A stretch of DNA of 64,000 nucleotides from Adenophora triphylla var. japonica (lineage: Eukaryota; Streptophyta; Magnoliopsida; Asterales; Campanulaceae). The position numbers were made by a program, and so were the translations under genes. Where the stretch lies: assembly GCA_022495995.1 (NCBI GenBank), contig JAFEMH010000078.1, forward strand, positions 620,001 through 684,000, read 5' to 3'. Position 1 is the stretch's first letter; each line of letters begins with the position of its first letter. Positions 38,460 to 48,700 of the stretch are shown in pieces. The notes beneath the pieces were generated by a model. That model did not search any database, was not told the DNA's origin, and worked only from the letters and a program-made list of their open reading frames with translations.

Positions 38460-38650
38460 TCTTTTTGGATCTGGATCATCATCATCCTCCTTTTCGGTTA
38501 TCTGCCTTGGCAATCTGGACCATCATCCTCTTTCTCCTCGGCTTATTTTCCTTGGCGAATTTGGATCATCATCCTCTTCCTCTTCGGTTATAAGCCTTGG
38601 CGAATTTGGATCATCATCCTCTTCCTCTTCGGTTATATGCCTAGGCGAAT
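38460..38650 (-). repeat. 45-bp repeat encoding acidic TEEEEDDDPNSPR units
   Basis: About four units of 45 bp. Two are near-perfect and in frame on the minus strand (ITEEEEDDDPNSPRL then again); the outer ones are diverged, and one contains a stop. Being a multiple of three and strongly acidic, it may once have been coding, upstream of the zinc knuckle. Confidence 0.7.
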
Positions 38651-38886
38651 CTTGGTTATTCGATTATAAGATGCTCCATGTTGTCAACAATTCTTTGAAT
38701 CACTTCCGGGATTATTGTTGACCTTCTCGTTATCTTCTAGTTAAATTTCAATGCTCTTCTAGTTATCCTTCCTTGGAAACCGTCATTTTCCTCGTTAAGT
38801 CTCTAACGATAATGTCCTTCGGTTGTCCATCATCATTGGCTCATATTTGTCATAAAAACAAGAAAACGTCAATATCTTCTTGCGAT

Positions 38887-40264
38887 TGTTGGGAAAATTG
38901 TCTATTTGACAATAAATAAGGCTTTCTTGAATTTAACGAAATGACAAATAAATAATGAAGCATAACATAATTAACGGGGCAGGAAATAAAGATAAGCAAG
39001 AATGCAAAAATTAAAGCAAATCGAGTAATTAACGAAGTCGAGTCTTGTGTTGGACACAATCTCCGCAAGAAGATATTGCCCCGCACTGGTGCTAACGGTC
39101 TGCGGCAATCTTCTCTCAAGATAAAACGACTTTACAGTCATTAATAGGAGCACTCCAAATTAATGACTTCGGCGAACAAAATTCGTGTTTGACACTTCCA
39201 GATTTTGAAGAAGACTTATGCAACGAGATGCTTTATCTTCTAACAGATGATTTTAAGAATTTCGTTGAATTCTGTGACTGAATCCATAATTCAGTTAAAT
39301 ATCTAACTGAGTTAGTTAACTCTGTTAGATAAGTGATTCTCTACTTCTAGTGAGAGGAGAGATTGAACATGTGAAGTGAAGATTGAGTGAATGAATGAAT
39401 TTGACAAACTAGTGGGGGTTATTTATAGTAGATGAAGAGTTAGGGTGTCTCTTGGGAATAGGCACATTTGGTGTCTGGTGGATTCTGGACCGTTGGATCA
39501 GATCTAGATGGAGGGAGGAGATCTGCTGGGTCGACCCAACAGCCTTGACCCGCCTATTTGAAAAGGCATGGGTCACACCCACCTTTTCAAGAACCATCAC
39601 AACCTTTTACTCCAATCCGGATCCTCCCTTTGCTGAACCCACTGGGCCTCGGCCCAATCCACCCCCAAGCGGCCCACTCGCCCAAGACCCAAACGGACCT
39701 AGCCCAATTACCATGAACCAGAACCGAACCACCTAAGCCGAACCCGCCTTGGACCGAATCGAACCATGAACCGAGCCAACTTTTGTCAAAAGTTTAAGGC
39801 TCCTTAGCTCCTAGCGACGATGCGAAGTGTGCCCTAAACCGCCCATTCCGCCCTTCGCGGGTTGTGGGTCAATTTTAAGCTAGAACAAAACTAGCTCAAT
39901 AGCCCACTTGGATGCATGGTTGGCCCAATGGTCCAACTAGGTTGGCCCAAGGAGATCAACTTGATGTCTCCTTCCTTGGATGGATCCACTTTTAAACTAT
40001 CATTGCTTTACATCTTTAAGCAATGTGGGATAACTATTACATATCCCATAAACTCTTTATATACCCATTTCTTTTTGCATACTTTGAACATTAATTTCTC
40101 ATTCACCACTTATTGGTTTTGAGAAAGTAAATATATCAAATTAATCTACTCCAAATGTAGATTATTAATATGCAATCAATTTCCATTTTCCTAAAATGGA
40201 ACCCAATGAAATTCTTGGTCAAAAATCGATCAAACCTCACTTTTACAAAACCAAAATTCCAACA
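38887..40264 (-). mobile_element. Copia-array LTR 3 (5' end of the array in element orientation)
   Basis: 1378 bp. The segment complementary to the leader is at 39064-39078 and the competing hairpin partner at 39101-39114. A minus-strand TATA lies near 39421. The outer end AATTCCAACA abuts ATGAC. Confidence 0.9.
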
Positions 40265-40269
40265 ATGAC

Positions 40270-40479
40270 AGTAATACTAACGCTTTTGGCATAACACTAA
40301 CACTGCCATACCCATTAACCTTACCAATGGCATCCAATAATTCTATCACTGACACTTTTAAATACTTGCATTGATACTCACGAAATACATATAATGACAC
40401 TCAATTACATATTTACTGGCACTTAATAACACATAAACATACACTTCATAAATCATAACACATGCACTGACTCACCTCT
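40270..40479. other. AT-rich flank with TGACACT words, no gene seen
   Basis: Continues the TGACACT/ACTGGCACT-rich sequence found at 20450-20654, so the copia array landed inside one sequence. It resembles the interior of the MULE in the SUT4 intron, but ends were not identified. Confidence 0.45.
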
Positions 40480-41242
40480 CCTATCATTCAACAAAGAGTT
40501 TCACCTCTCCAATCATTCATGGCTCGTCGATTGAACGAGTTCATATCCTGATCTCGTTGTTGACTGAATTGATCTCGTAGACTCTAATTTGGCGAGCTTG
40601 CTCGTGGGCTCGCACACTATCATCTGGTTGAATCGCTTGGGCTACCAAGTGTCGAGATGGCATTGAGGGGTCATGTAACGAAGGATTTTGGTCAAGAAGA
40701 GGGATGTTTTCCCTATTTACTTACCTCAGTCGTTAACTCCCACCTCGTGAAATTTACGATCGCGTGGGCCTTATGAATTTTGCCATTAAGTGATCCGGGT
40801 CCAACTCTAGCAAACATTATGGGTTTTGTATGCATTGCAAAGTGTCCATTTGGCAATGTAACAGAGTCCTATGGTTCGAATGGGGGACAAATGGGCCTGC
40901 TCCGCCGTGGGCCCTGTTTCTCCTGCCCTATCTGACTGTGGGCTGCCCACTCCCTCGCCGGTAGCACAATTATTGTTAAAAGGGAATTTCCACTGCAGGC
41001 TGTCCGCTTGACCCGAGGTTCATACCTAGGGAGGTGGTGAATGCAGACCACCATTATTGGGAGGAGGTGGGGGAAAACCACCGTTGATCTGAATGCCAAC
41101 GGGGATTTGTGGGATTGCCCCACCTGCACCAGCATCATTATCTTCCGTTGGCTGATTCTCGGGTTCAGGCGTAATACTTATAGTGCGTCCGTCTTTCATA
41201 AGACGTAAAGAAGAACGCTCAAGCCCCGGCAACGGAACCAAC
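40480..41242 (-). pseudogene. Gypsy leader and gag fragment
   Basis: Minus-strand sequence starts with GTTGGTTCCGTTGCCGGGGC beside an LTR edge (41242). This resembles the CCGTTGCCGGGG leader of Athila/Tat-type gypsy elements. It runs into a frame with ITPEPENQPTEDNDAGAG and GGFPPPPPNNGG. Further along, HLVAQAIQPDDSVRAHEQA is recognisable as hydrophilic Gag-like text with stops. No domain is complete, and the lineage is tentative. Confidence 0.5.
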
Positions 41243-42051
41243 TGATGCTACACTGCCAAATGTGTTACACAGGAACTGAGCTAAACCGTTGGTAATGGAT
41301 ACTCCGGCTGGTCCTTCTTCGGATGGTCTAATACGTCACCTACACACAAGCAAGAAATGTGAACTAAACCAGGGGTGGCTCCGATAAAACCCCTCCGACG
41401 TGAGAATAAGTGACTGGTAGCAAGAAAAATGGTAAACAATGGAAACTTAGAGAGAGAGAGAGAGAGAGCTTAGAGAGAGTGAGAGTGACTTACAAATAGT
41501 GTTTTCTCAAGGGTTTTTATACTACCATGCAACATGTGCCTTGAACATGCTGGACACGTGTCAATCATCCAAGCTATGAGTCCCAACCACCCTCAAAGAT
41601 AGTGGGAAATCACTGTTCAACTTGACATATCATACTGTTTGACGGTTGTAGTGGGGTACAGTCGTGTCAGCACGTCACATCATTCGCCCTTACCAGTCAC
41701 CATTGTCGCCCCACGACAGCCCCTGCACATATTGTCTCTAGACCCACCCCACTGTCGCGCCATGCTTATTGCTTATTAGTTCTATCAAAACATCCCGCTT
41801 ACTGCCACCGTGTACTCCTCGCATACCGCTTATTCTCGCGTCTCGACCTATTCTTGTCGCCAACACACTTTTCGCCTATTAACGAGGGGTTGTCTTTATG
41901 TACTGTTCTGGTCCCCTTTGCCACATTGGGCCTCATGTACTTTTTCTGGCCCAATTATATATTTCTCAATTACATCAACATATATTTAGGGATAAAAGAG
42001 TAATTGTTTGGAGGCATGCTATAAATTAAATAAATTTAGTTTTATAACTTA
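41243..42051 (-). mobile_element. Gypsy LTR, outer end not resolved
   Basis: The inner edge reads TGATGCTACACTGCC on the plus strand (minus end ...GTAGCATCA). A minus-strand TATA box (GTATAAAAACCC) lies near 41517, with a GA microsatellite (41451-41468) in the presumed transcribed part. The outer boundary is unclear because a Helitron abuts at 42052. Confidence 0.5.
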
Positions 42052-42422
42052 CTAGAATAAGTCCGTGTTCGAGGACACGTTATTTTTTTTAATTAAGCCC
42101 GTGTCCGAGGACACATTTGTTTGTTTTATTTTTTTAATTAATTTTTTTTTTTTAAGGGAAAAATGAGAAAGGGACAAAATAGTGAGGGCAAAATGGAAAT
42201 TTCGGTGATTGAAACTATTCATTCAACTGTTCACATGGTGAGGTGACATGTTGTCATTTATAATATAGACTATCACATGCCCGTGTCTAAGACCACGTAA
42301 TTTTTTTTTTAAAGGCAAAATAGAAAAGGGACAAATTAGTGAGGACAAAACGAAAATTTCAACATATGACACTGTTCATACCACTGTAGCAAACACCCCT
42401 TCCATTTATACTATAATATAGA
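42052..42422 (-). mobile_element. 371-bp mini-Helitron upstream of SUT4
   Basis: On the minus strand it starts TCTATATTATAGTATAAATG after an A and ends with a hairpin (CGTGTCCTCGAACACG), a short spacer and CTAG before a T: textbook Helitron ends. Two further hairpin words, GTGTCCGAGGACAC (about 42104) and GTGTCTAAGACCACG (about 42282), and a duplicated AAAGGGACAAAWTAGTGAGG block show internal duplication. It lies about 330 bp upstream of the sucrose-transporter ATG. Confidence 0.85.
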
Positions 42423-42599
42423 TTTTCTAAGAAAATACATAATATTCTTGCCTTAATAAACACCGCACTCCATGCTCCAATTATCCAAAAGTATTAGTAG
42501 TTGATTATTTTGAAAAAAGGAGAGAAGGGATAGTACTACTCGTCCGTCGTCCAGGCTCAAGAATAAGATAGGATGACACTTAACTAAATGAGTGATCGG

Positions 42600-42749
42600 C
42601 AATATTATAATATCATAATCCTCTCTCTCTCTCTCTCCATTATTTGTTTCTTGCCTTTTCATCTCACATTCCTCACCCACTCCTCGTTCTGCTAAAACCT
42701 CTCCTCCACCTCCACTTTCTCTCTCCTTATTTCAATTAGAGAGAAGGTG
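42600..42749 (+). promoter_or_regulatory. SUT4 5' leader with CT tract
   Basis: A CT microsatellite (about 42621-42638) and pyrimidine-rich sequence precede the ATG. Such tracts are common in plant 5' leaders. No firm TATA box was chosen. Confidence 0.35.
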
Positions 42750-45700
42750 ATGACGGTGCCGGGGAGGGCCCGACCCGGACGACCTGTGGTTCGGGAAACG
42801 ATTCCCGCCAGGCTGCCGTTACGGACACTGTTCCGAGTGGCTTCAGTGGCTTGCGGGATACAGTTTGGCTGGGCTCTACAGCTCTCTCTCCTCACGCCCT
42901 ACGTTCAGGAGCTCGGAATTCCGCATGCCTGGTCCAGTATCATATGGCTCTGCGGCCCGCTCTCCGGGTTCTTCGTGCAACCGCTTGCAGGACTAATGAG
43001 CGATCGTTGCAACAGCAAATTCGGTCGCCGGAGGCCGTTCATCCTTGCTGGAGCGTCAGCTATTATTGTTTCCGTGTTCGTCATCGGTTTCTCCGCGGAT
43101 ATTGGATGGTTGCTTGGGGATAGAGGTGAAACCAAGACGATGGCCATCGTCGCCTTTGTGATTGGCTTTTGGTTCCTTGATATGGCTAATAATATGACTC
43201 AAGGTCCTTGTAGAGCTCTGCTTGCTGATCTTACCGGTAAGCCCTCCGAATATCTGTGTCTACTCTCTACATATGAACGCGATTCTACTCTTAACCTTGA
43301 TTTTTGTTGGTGTGCTGTTAAAATTTAGGTCATTAAAATCCTGATTAATCTGGTGAAGATGAGTCCTGTGCCAGTTGATGTTAAAATCGTTAAAAAAAAT
43401 CATTTAGGCTGGTCGTTGTCATGGGGTTTTCCTTTATTGGCTTCCATTATTATCAGCTTTCAAAGTTCAGTCTTCATTTAAAGAAATTATTTAATCATCA
43501 AAGCAAAATTGATGCTTTAGAATGGAGCATATATAGAAGTTTGGTATTGATTTTGACGTTGAACACAGAGGAAGCATAAGCCCGTTGCTATATGCCTCTG
43601 CAATTGTGTGTGGTGCCACCCCTTAATTGGAGGGTTTGAATCATGTTCAGACAAATCCCACACAGTAGCAGATCCAAGATAATATCTTCATAGCTTTCAC
43701 GGTGTTTATTAATATTTTAACATCTCTTAACTTTTTCATTGGTTTCTCATCTCCTTTTTTACGAGTCCATTCTTCGATTCATGTTAGCCGACCCCAAATC
43801 ATTTAAGGACTAAGGTTTTGTCATTGTTGTAGAGGAAATATTTCAGATTATTTACAAAAGCACTTACCACTACAATAATTTTAAGTAGTAGGTTCACGAC
43901 CACCTAATATCAAACACTTAGGGCATATATTCTGAGTTATTCTCTCATGATCAGACGGTCTGCTACAACTTCATTTTCAAAAATCCTCTGCAGCTCTTGC
44001 TGTGCTCACCTTGTACAAAGCATTCACGAAATGCTTAACATCTTGAAGTTTCAAATCTTGGACATTCCTTTCTGCCTAATCCGCCACAAACTCATGTTGT
44101 CACAAAATTGAGAACATTGAGAAATATTGTGTACATCAACTCATGCCCACTCTAACATTTGCAAATTGTCTCATCTAGTGAAATATTTCATTTAACCCAT
44201 TAAGAAGCAAGTAAAGTGAGATGCTTGAATGGTTTTACAGTGTCAATTTCACTTTCTAGGATGACTGTATGGGGATAAATGAGGAATCATTATTTCCATT
44301 CCATTTTATACTGCCGGGTCGTCGAGGATCAACCATCTCCAAGGTCTTGAAGGTAAGAGTATCATGATCATCTATATCTCTATTTGTATGCTAATGTAGG
44401 GCTCAGAATGAATATTGACACGAAGCCATATCGCACTTTTCGTTATGACTTGATGACGTATTCGTCAGACTTTTTGGTATTATTACCGCCTTTTTCTTCA
44501 CCACTCCCCGTAATTCCTCTTCATTCTTAAGGGAATTTTCATCAGCTCCTACTCCACAACAATCTCTTTCCCTCCTCCTCCCATTACCAACACCGCTTCC
44601 TCTCTCTTAATTTCAGTTCAAGAGAAGGTGACGGAGAGACACCGGCTTACTCTCTCTTAATTTCAGTTCAAGAGAAGGTGATCACCGTGCCGGAGGGACA
44701 TCGGCAGAGGGCTCTAGCCGGAGAGCCGTGGTTCAAAAATCGGTGCGCCGTTATGATTATTGCAACTTTGACAAGCTATCTGCAAGTATGGAGGATTTTC
44801 ACATAGTTAGCATCAATTAATAATTAGGACTTTCTGGTTATTGCGACTTTGACAAGGTATAGTGCAACCCTCCCGTGCCTGATGAGGATGTCTCATCTGT
44901 GCTTTACTCATGTTTTCCATGTGATACAAGGTCATTACTTTTTGGTAGAGCAGAACAAATCAAAACCTATAACAAGAAAAAGTTATTCCCATCGGTCCAA
45001 AAATCAGTGTATCTTTTCAAAACTTGTGTCCTAAAAATTGAGTATCCATTGTCTGATGAAGCCCACACTCATCTTTGCCAATATAATGTCTAAAGGATCA
45101 TTTACGATTCTCGAAGTTGGACACTAAGAATGTTTACGCATATGTGCTACTAAAATTGTTTGAAAATCAACTTCCGTAAGGCAACTACAAAGGAGACCCA
45201 TTTTGGGACAGAGGAAGTCTATTTATGAAACATATATATCTCTACTGAAAGTTCACTACCTATAAAGTGGGAAATTTTGTAAGACTGATGACCTGAAATG
45301 ACAATTTTGTTGTTCAAATTTTGTTCCCCCCAGCACCTGTGCTTGAATAAAGCCTGAGCTTGTTAGGTGTAAATGACAGGTGAGGAACATGTGAAAACAA
45401 ATCATTGTTGGTTTTATATTTGGTGTTGTGGGATGAGGGTGTTGACCCCAAGAAGGAGAAAGCCCAAATTGTAGTAGACTGCTTGTCTATGCTTTCCTAC
45501 AATACACAATACAAGCTATATGACCTATTTTAGTGGCGCCGGACATTTAGCTCTCTTTTGCTCTCTTGAACTTATTTCTTTTCCAGGAGGAATATAGGCT
45601 AGCACAGAGAGAGGTTGTTTCCGGATAACCCATGATGAAAATTGCGTCGAAAATTCCATGGACTGGCTGCTGCTTCATAACAAAGAAACGCAGTCTATAT

Positions 45701-48700
45701 GCTTTCATGAGAAATATAGGCTAGCACACTATCTCTCTTTTCACATGTCACAATTGATAAAATAAATATATAGAAGCAGTCTATATGCTTTTATGCTCTT
45801 AGAGGCTATAATTACATAAAATGTTCTGGGACTGAGATGGACGTTATCATCTTTTATCGTTTGCTCAATTTCATTTTATGACAATTAAGAGAATACGCAT
45901 GCCAGAAACTCTATTACATTAACTGTCATGTTCATCAGAAGCTTGACTCGATTGAAAAAGATTCTGGAACGGAAATAATCGTATTTTAGTTTTCAATAAC
46001 ATGCTTCAACAACAACAACAACAACAACAACTATAACAAAGACTTAAGTCCACATGAGTCGTCATTTGGAATTGTCTTTTCATATTCTCATTCATGTCAT
46101 GATAATATGACAAAGTTTCACCCTGTGACCTTATCACACGCCTACTGCAACCCTCCTCCTTTACTCTGGCTTGGGACAGGCAAGGATTGTTCCTTGGCGG
46201 AGTTTTCAATAACATGCGTCCTGATCTTTAGTTCATTATGTTTTTTTCTATATTAGGAGGGACTTGTAGTAGAGAAAAAAGTGGGAAAGAAGTTTAGCTC
46301 TTGATTCTAACCTGATGTTTCTATCCAGTCAGTAGAAAAAGCGGGAAAGAATTTTAGTACTCAGCAAAGCAGTTTATGGAATTGATAAAAGATCTTTATG
46401 GAACTGGAAAAGAATGCGGGCGAAAGCGAATTACACATTCCGAAGAGACCAACCCTAATAGTCAATTATTCTTTAAGTTGAGAATCAGGTTTGCGGAAGA
46501 AGTTTACCTTTTGATCCTCATGGGTGGTCAAACTAAATTTGTCGAAAGTCCAGCTTGTAATGCTACTTTTGATTTAGTAATAAAGTTGAGGTATAATGAT
46601 ACGAAAACTTATAGGAGCTTGAATAATGCCGGTGGCACAAGAGTATCCATATATAAATTGGTTCCTAGTGTTTATTATGTCTATCACTCGAGGATTTAAC
46701 TGCATTGGCTGTCTGTATTTCTGAGGTTATTAGGTAAATGTCAAAGAGTTCACTTGCAGGTTCAGCAGTGTTTTAACTTTTTTCTTGCTTGGATTTGGCT
46801 ATGCTGATTTTTTTCTTGGAAGCATAAGTGCCTCCCTTTTACCTGTAAGTTGAAAAGCTATCATTGAGGTTGAGCAGGGATATTGACACAATTTCTCTCC
46901 CATGGATAAGAAACTTTAATTCCTCCCTTAGATTGTAAACTTAAAACAGACAAAACAGTAGTATACGAGAACAAAAAGTAGAAAGAATGAGACAGTTAAG
47001 AGGCATATGATATGTTTCCTTGTAGCTACTTACTTGCAGACAATTTTCTTAGATGGGGGTGTTATTTAGCTCCTCTTTTTAACTTTTAGTTGCGGTTTCT
47101 AGTTGATAGGTCTTCTTGTTTTTCTAGCAAACCGCTAAACTGGAGTTTGTTTGTTTATTTATTTGCTAAGTTGCTAGCTAGGGTATTATAGTGGTTTTCC
47201 TTTGAGGATTCATGATATCAACCTGCAAAAGCTGCAAGAATTATTAACTATTATTTTATGATAACTTACTGTTCTCTTAGGGAAGGATCACCGGAGGACT
47301 CGAGTTGCAAATGCGTACTTCTCACTTTTTATGGCTATTGGAAATGTGCTCGGCTATGCCACGGGAGCTTATAGTGGGTGGTACAAGATTTTTTCTTTCA
47401 CCCTCACCTCCGCATGTAATATCAATTGTGCGAACCTTAAAGCTGCATTCCTTCTTGACATTGCCTTTATTATGGTCACCACATACATAAGCATCACGGC
47501 TGTCAAGGAGCAACGTTTGGATTCCATCGAGGGACCTGAACAGTCAAGCGACACCCATGAAGCCTTCCTCTGGGAACTTTTTGGGACTTTTAAGTATCTC
47601 TCTGGGCCTGTTTGGTTAATCCTGGTTGTTACTTCTTTGACTTGGATTGGATGGTTTCCATTTCTTCTCTTTGATACTGATTGGATGGGCCGAGAAATTT
47701 ACCATGGCAAGCCCAATGAAGGGCAGAGTTATAACGATGGAGTCAGAATGGGTGCATTTGCTTTAATGTTCAACTCAGTGGTCCTTGGGCTAACATCAGT
47801 GTTTATGGAGAAGCTCTGTCGGAGATGGGGAGCTGGTTTTGCTTGGGGAGTTTCAAACATCATCATGTTTTTCTGCTTTGTAGCTATGCTCATAATTGCC
47901 TTTGTAGCGGGCAATATGGAGTATGCCCATGGTACACCTCCAAATGGTCTAGTGATCGCTGCCCTGGTTGTATTTTCTGTTCTCGGCATTCCATTAGCGG
48001 TAAGTTGCCTCAGTCACCTGTAGTAATTAATACTTTAATTTGCTGATAAAATTGAAGACAGGAGAGAGCTGCTATTTCCTCAATACTTAAAATACTTTTA
48101 ACTTGCTCTATATCTTCTGAACCAACATTGCAAAATTTATTCATGTTCAAATATTAGCTCCCTCCCTCCTTCACTCTCTCTCTCACTCACTATCTCACTC
48201 ACTCACTCATTGCAGAGCAAGATTATATATCTGTTTTGCTCACGGTCAAGTTGATTCAACATTTTCTCTAGGAAGAAATAGACCTGAGCTGAAAAGCCTT
48301 TCCTTCCAAACTCCAGGGAACTTACTCCTCCCTCCCCTCCCCCAAAAAAAAAAAAAAAAAGAAAAGTTGTCTAGAATATGCTGTAGTAACAACTACGGCA
48401 TAATTCTAAAATAATACTCCCTCTGTTGTGTCCCAAGAAACTAGTCTAATTGACAAGTCAAAATTTGTATGGAATTGTTGAATTTATACTATAATGAAAG
48501 CCTTCTAAAGATTTCGGACAAACCGAAAAGGAAAGCGGGATGTTATTTCTTGGGACAGAGAGTGTACATACTGGTGCCGGAAGAGCAAAAAAGGTTCACA
48601 AGTAAAAGAGGACCCAGATATGCTACAAGAACCTTGACTCTGCTGCTTCATCTAACCTCTCGATTTTAAGAGGTGGTTGAAAGGAGTTGACCCCAATGTT

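Larger units (their letters stand above)
35177..38886 (-). pseudogene. Copia-array internal region B, more complete copy
   Basis: In minus-strand order: leader (CGCAAGAAGATATTG, + 38870-38884); acidic 45-bp repeat (about 38460-38650); gag zinc-knuckle remnant CGKTNHVAKVCHIP (about 38220-38270), its first half out of frame; protease remnant TEAEITHHIYAEKESFSSYT (about 38040-38100); integrase remnant (37133-37501); and the repeat field (36290-36800). Reverse transcriptase is not recognisable. Frames are shifted throughout, so it is dead but keeps copia order. Confidence 0.8.
20655..40264 (-). mobile_element. Three-LTR copia array (LTR-internal-LTR-internal-LTR)
   Basis: Three LTR copies (20655-22041, 33798-35176, 38887-40264), all in the same orientation, alternate with two internal regions of the same family. 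The outer flanks are ATAAC (20650-20654) and ATGAC (40265-40269), matching at four of five bases. This suggests one insertion that later became an array by unequal recombination. The polypurine tract (GTGGGGGAT beside 35177 and the first copy) places the element on the minus strand. The first internal region carries the LARD. Both internals are degenerate and lack a recognisable reverse transcriptase, so the family was non-autonomous here. Confidence 0.85.

Noticed and set aside
38411..38721. Serine-rich and hydrophobic plus-strand frames
   Set aside because: Antisense of the acidic 45-bp repeat in a minus-strand copia remnant.
42747..42749. GTG upstream start for SUT4
   Set aside because: ATG follows immediately at 42750; plant nuclear genes rarely start at GTG.
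43237..43328. Read-through of SUT4 exon 1 to a stop at 43326
   Set aside because: A good GTAAGC donor lies at 43237 and family homology continues at the acceptor 47281.
44990..45215. Possible extra Stowaway MITE in SUT4 intron 1
   Set aside because: One end resembles the inverted TTTTGGGACAGAGGAAGTC, but the partner end and TA flanks are not convincing.
46376..46699. 107-codon frame in SUT4 intron 1
   Set aside because: No recognisable domain, no splice context and no repeat-element homology seen.
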